In this document: piece after piece, positions 5,247-5,970 of the stretch
Position numbering within the stretch: position 1 is the first letter of the stretch
Layout: each line of letters starts with the position of its first letter
Assembly: GCA_013214845.1 (NCBI GenBank)
Contig: JABSQC010000044.1
Location: forward strand, 1 to 5,970
DNA from: Mycoplasmataceae bacterium
GTDB lineage: Bacteria > Bacillota_I > Bacilli_A > Mycoplasmatales > Hepatoplasmataceae
DNA: 5,970 nucleotides
Direction of reading: 5' to 3'
Notes under the pieces: generated by a model
Told to the model about the DNA's origin: nothing
The model's database searches: none
Seen by the model: only the letters and a program-made list of their open reading frames with translations
Position numbers and translations under genes: made by a program

Positions 5247-5909
5247 AACAATATCTTTTTTGTCTTTTGTGGAAAGGATTTCACCTTTGTAAATTCAAAC
5301 CTTTACTCCAATAACTCCAAATGTTGTATGTGCCTCTTCAACTGCGTAATCAATATCTGATCTAATAGTTTGTAGAGGAACTCTCCCTTGAGTATAACCT
5401 TCTTTTCTAGCCATGTCTACACCGTTAAGACGTCCAATTACTTGAGTTTTAATTCCCTTAACGTTGTCTACTCTCATAGCTTTTCTAATTGCTCATTTTT
5501 GAGCCATTCTGAATGAAACCCTTCTTTCAATATTTTGAGCTATTTCTACAGCTAGTAGTTTTGCAGATGAATCAGGATTTTTTTCATTTACTACATCAAT
5601 ATTTACTGATGTTTTTCTACCAACTATTCTTTGTAAGTCTCTTGTTATTTTTTTAATTGTTTCATTATCTTTACCTAAAACTGCTCCTCTTCTTGCAGTA
5701 GTAACAGTTAGGTTAGCCTTAGAAGGAGATAATTCAATTACCAATGAAGTAATGAACATTGATCTTTCATATTTTGAGAAATATTTTCTAATATTTTGGT
5801 CTATTACAAGATAGTCTTTTCTTTCAGATGAATGAGCAGGCATTCATCTTGAGTCTCAATTTTTGTTTATACCAACTCTAAATCCATCAGGTCTAGTTTT
5901 TTGTCCCAT
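5232..5909 (-). CDS. rpsC: 30S ribosomal protein S3
   Basis: This 225-residue protein sits on the head of the 30S subunit at the mRNA entry tunnel. The N-terminus [14 protein letters not shown] matches the family opening. A type-2 KH domain follows (about residues 39-110), then the C-terminal S3 domain with [22 protein letters not shown]-like [28 protein letters not shown]. Four in-frame TGA codons encode Trp18, 22, 139 and 205; Trp205 falls on the conserved Trp of GVKVWI. With the standard code the gene would look like fragments. Length is between that of B. subtilis (about 218) and E. coli (233). The loop of the KH domain reads GKDN (residues 79-82), not GXXG, and the helicase-linked patch reads FRMAQK (133-138). 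The start follows a strong AAAGGAGG and overlaps rplV; the TAA stop (5232-5234) overlaps the L16 start. Confidence 0.98.
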
Positions 5910-5911
5910 TA
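5909..5911 (-). promoter_or_regulatory. TAATG stop-start overlap, rplV/rpsC
   Basis: The TAA stop of rplV (5911-5909) shares its last A with the ATG of rpsC (5909-5907). One-base overlaps of this kind commonly allow terminating ribosomes to restart on the next gene, giving coupled synthesis of L22 and S3. Coupling itself is inferred. Confidence 0.8.
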
Positions 5912-5970
5912 CTTACTTCCTCCTTTAACAACTTTTTTATTAGGTTTTTTAGGTGCTTTACCTGTATATA
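5909..5970 (-). CDS. rplV: 50S ribosomal protein L22, C-terminal end only (partial at window edge)
   Basis: Only the last 19 codons and the TAA stop (5909-5911) lie in the window. They read YTGKAPKKPNKKVVKGGSK, a lysine- and glycine-rich tail with no globular content. The assignment rests mainly on position: L22 precedes S3 in the conserved S10 cluster, and this frame ends exactly on the first base of the rpsC start codon. L22 binds 23S rRNA and lines the peptide exit tunnel. Many bacterial L22 proteins end soon after the last beta strand, so a basic tail like this is probably an extension of the kind seen in mollicute ribosomal proteins. The reading frame is open to the window edge. The identity could be wrong only if the gene order were rearranged here, which nothing else suggests. 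Confidence 0.85.
   Translation of the reverse strand, partial: YTGKAPKKPNKKVVKGGSK
5919..5926 (-). promoter_or_regulatory. Ribosome binding site of rpsC, inside the end of rplV
   Basis: The minus strand reads AAAGGAGG, a near-perfect match to the anti-Shine-Dalgarno sequence, 9 bases before the rpsC ATG. It lies within the last codons of rplV (Lys-Gly-Gly). This fixes the S3 start even though two in-frame TGA codons follow shortly downstream. Confidence 0.85.

Noticed and set aside
5295..5858. Apparent fragmentation of rpsC and truncation of rplP by TGA codons
   Set aside because: All the TGA codons are in frame and the joined proteins are full-length S3 and L16, with Trp at family-conserved positions. 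Other essential genes show the same pattern, so code 4 explains it.
1..5970. Mobile element, CRISPR, toxin-antitoxin or other undescribed system within the window
   Set aside because: Almost every base is accounted for by conserved ribosomal protein genes in the expected order, with gaps of at most 28 bases. There is no room or signal for another system.

Overview
The window is a stretch of the S10-spc ribosomal protein gene cluster of a mollicute. All genes lie on the minus strand, so transcription runs from position 5970 towards position 1. Three things place it in the Mollicutes. UGA must be read as tryptophan: S3, L16, S5, S8 and S14 are complete only if in-frame TGA is sense. The DNA is strongly A+T-rich. 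Arginine is encoded by AGA, a few AGG and CGT, and I found no CGG, CGA or CGC codon by eye. The long charged tail on L29 and the extended S5 suggest the Spiroplasma / Entomoplasma-Mesoplasma / Mycoplasma mycoides side of the class, but I cannot name a genus or species.

Layout in transcription order: rplV (L22, last 19 codons and stop only), rpsC (S3), rplP (L16), rpmC (L29), rpsQ (S17), rplN (L14), rplX (L24), rplE (L5), rpsZ/rpsN (S14, zinc form), rpsH (S8), rplF (L6), rplR (L18), rpsE (S5), rplO (L15). L15 ends 4 bases before the window edge; in related genomes secY usually follows. This is the classic bacterial order. The S10 part (L22 to S17) runs into the spc part (L14 to L15) across only 25 bases, with no terminator or promoter that I can recognise.

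Spacing is extremely tight. rplV/rpsC and rpsC/rplP share a base (TAATG), rplP/rpmC are 1 base apart, rpmC/rpsQ 2 bases apart, and the largest gap is 28 bases (rpsZ/rpsH). In the spc half the stop codon of one gene is repeatedly built into the Shine-Dalgarno sequence of the next (TAGGAG). This suggests one polycistronic message with translational coupling. There is no gene-free stretch over 300 bases, no RNA gene, mobile element, repeat array or CRISPR.

I found no new biological system here. The points worth a second look are features of an otherwise ordinary core operon: all nine Trp codons are UGA, S8 and S14 end in UGA-UAG, S5 carries low-complexity extensions at both ends, L29 is about twice the usual length, and the KH loop of S3 departs from GXXG. 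Plus-strand open frames and apparent gene breaks are artefacts of the standard genetic code or shadows of the real genes.
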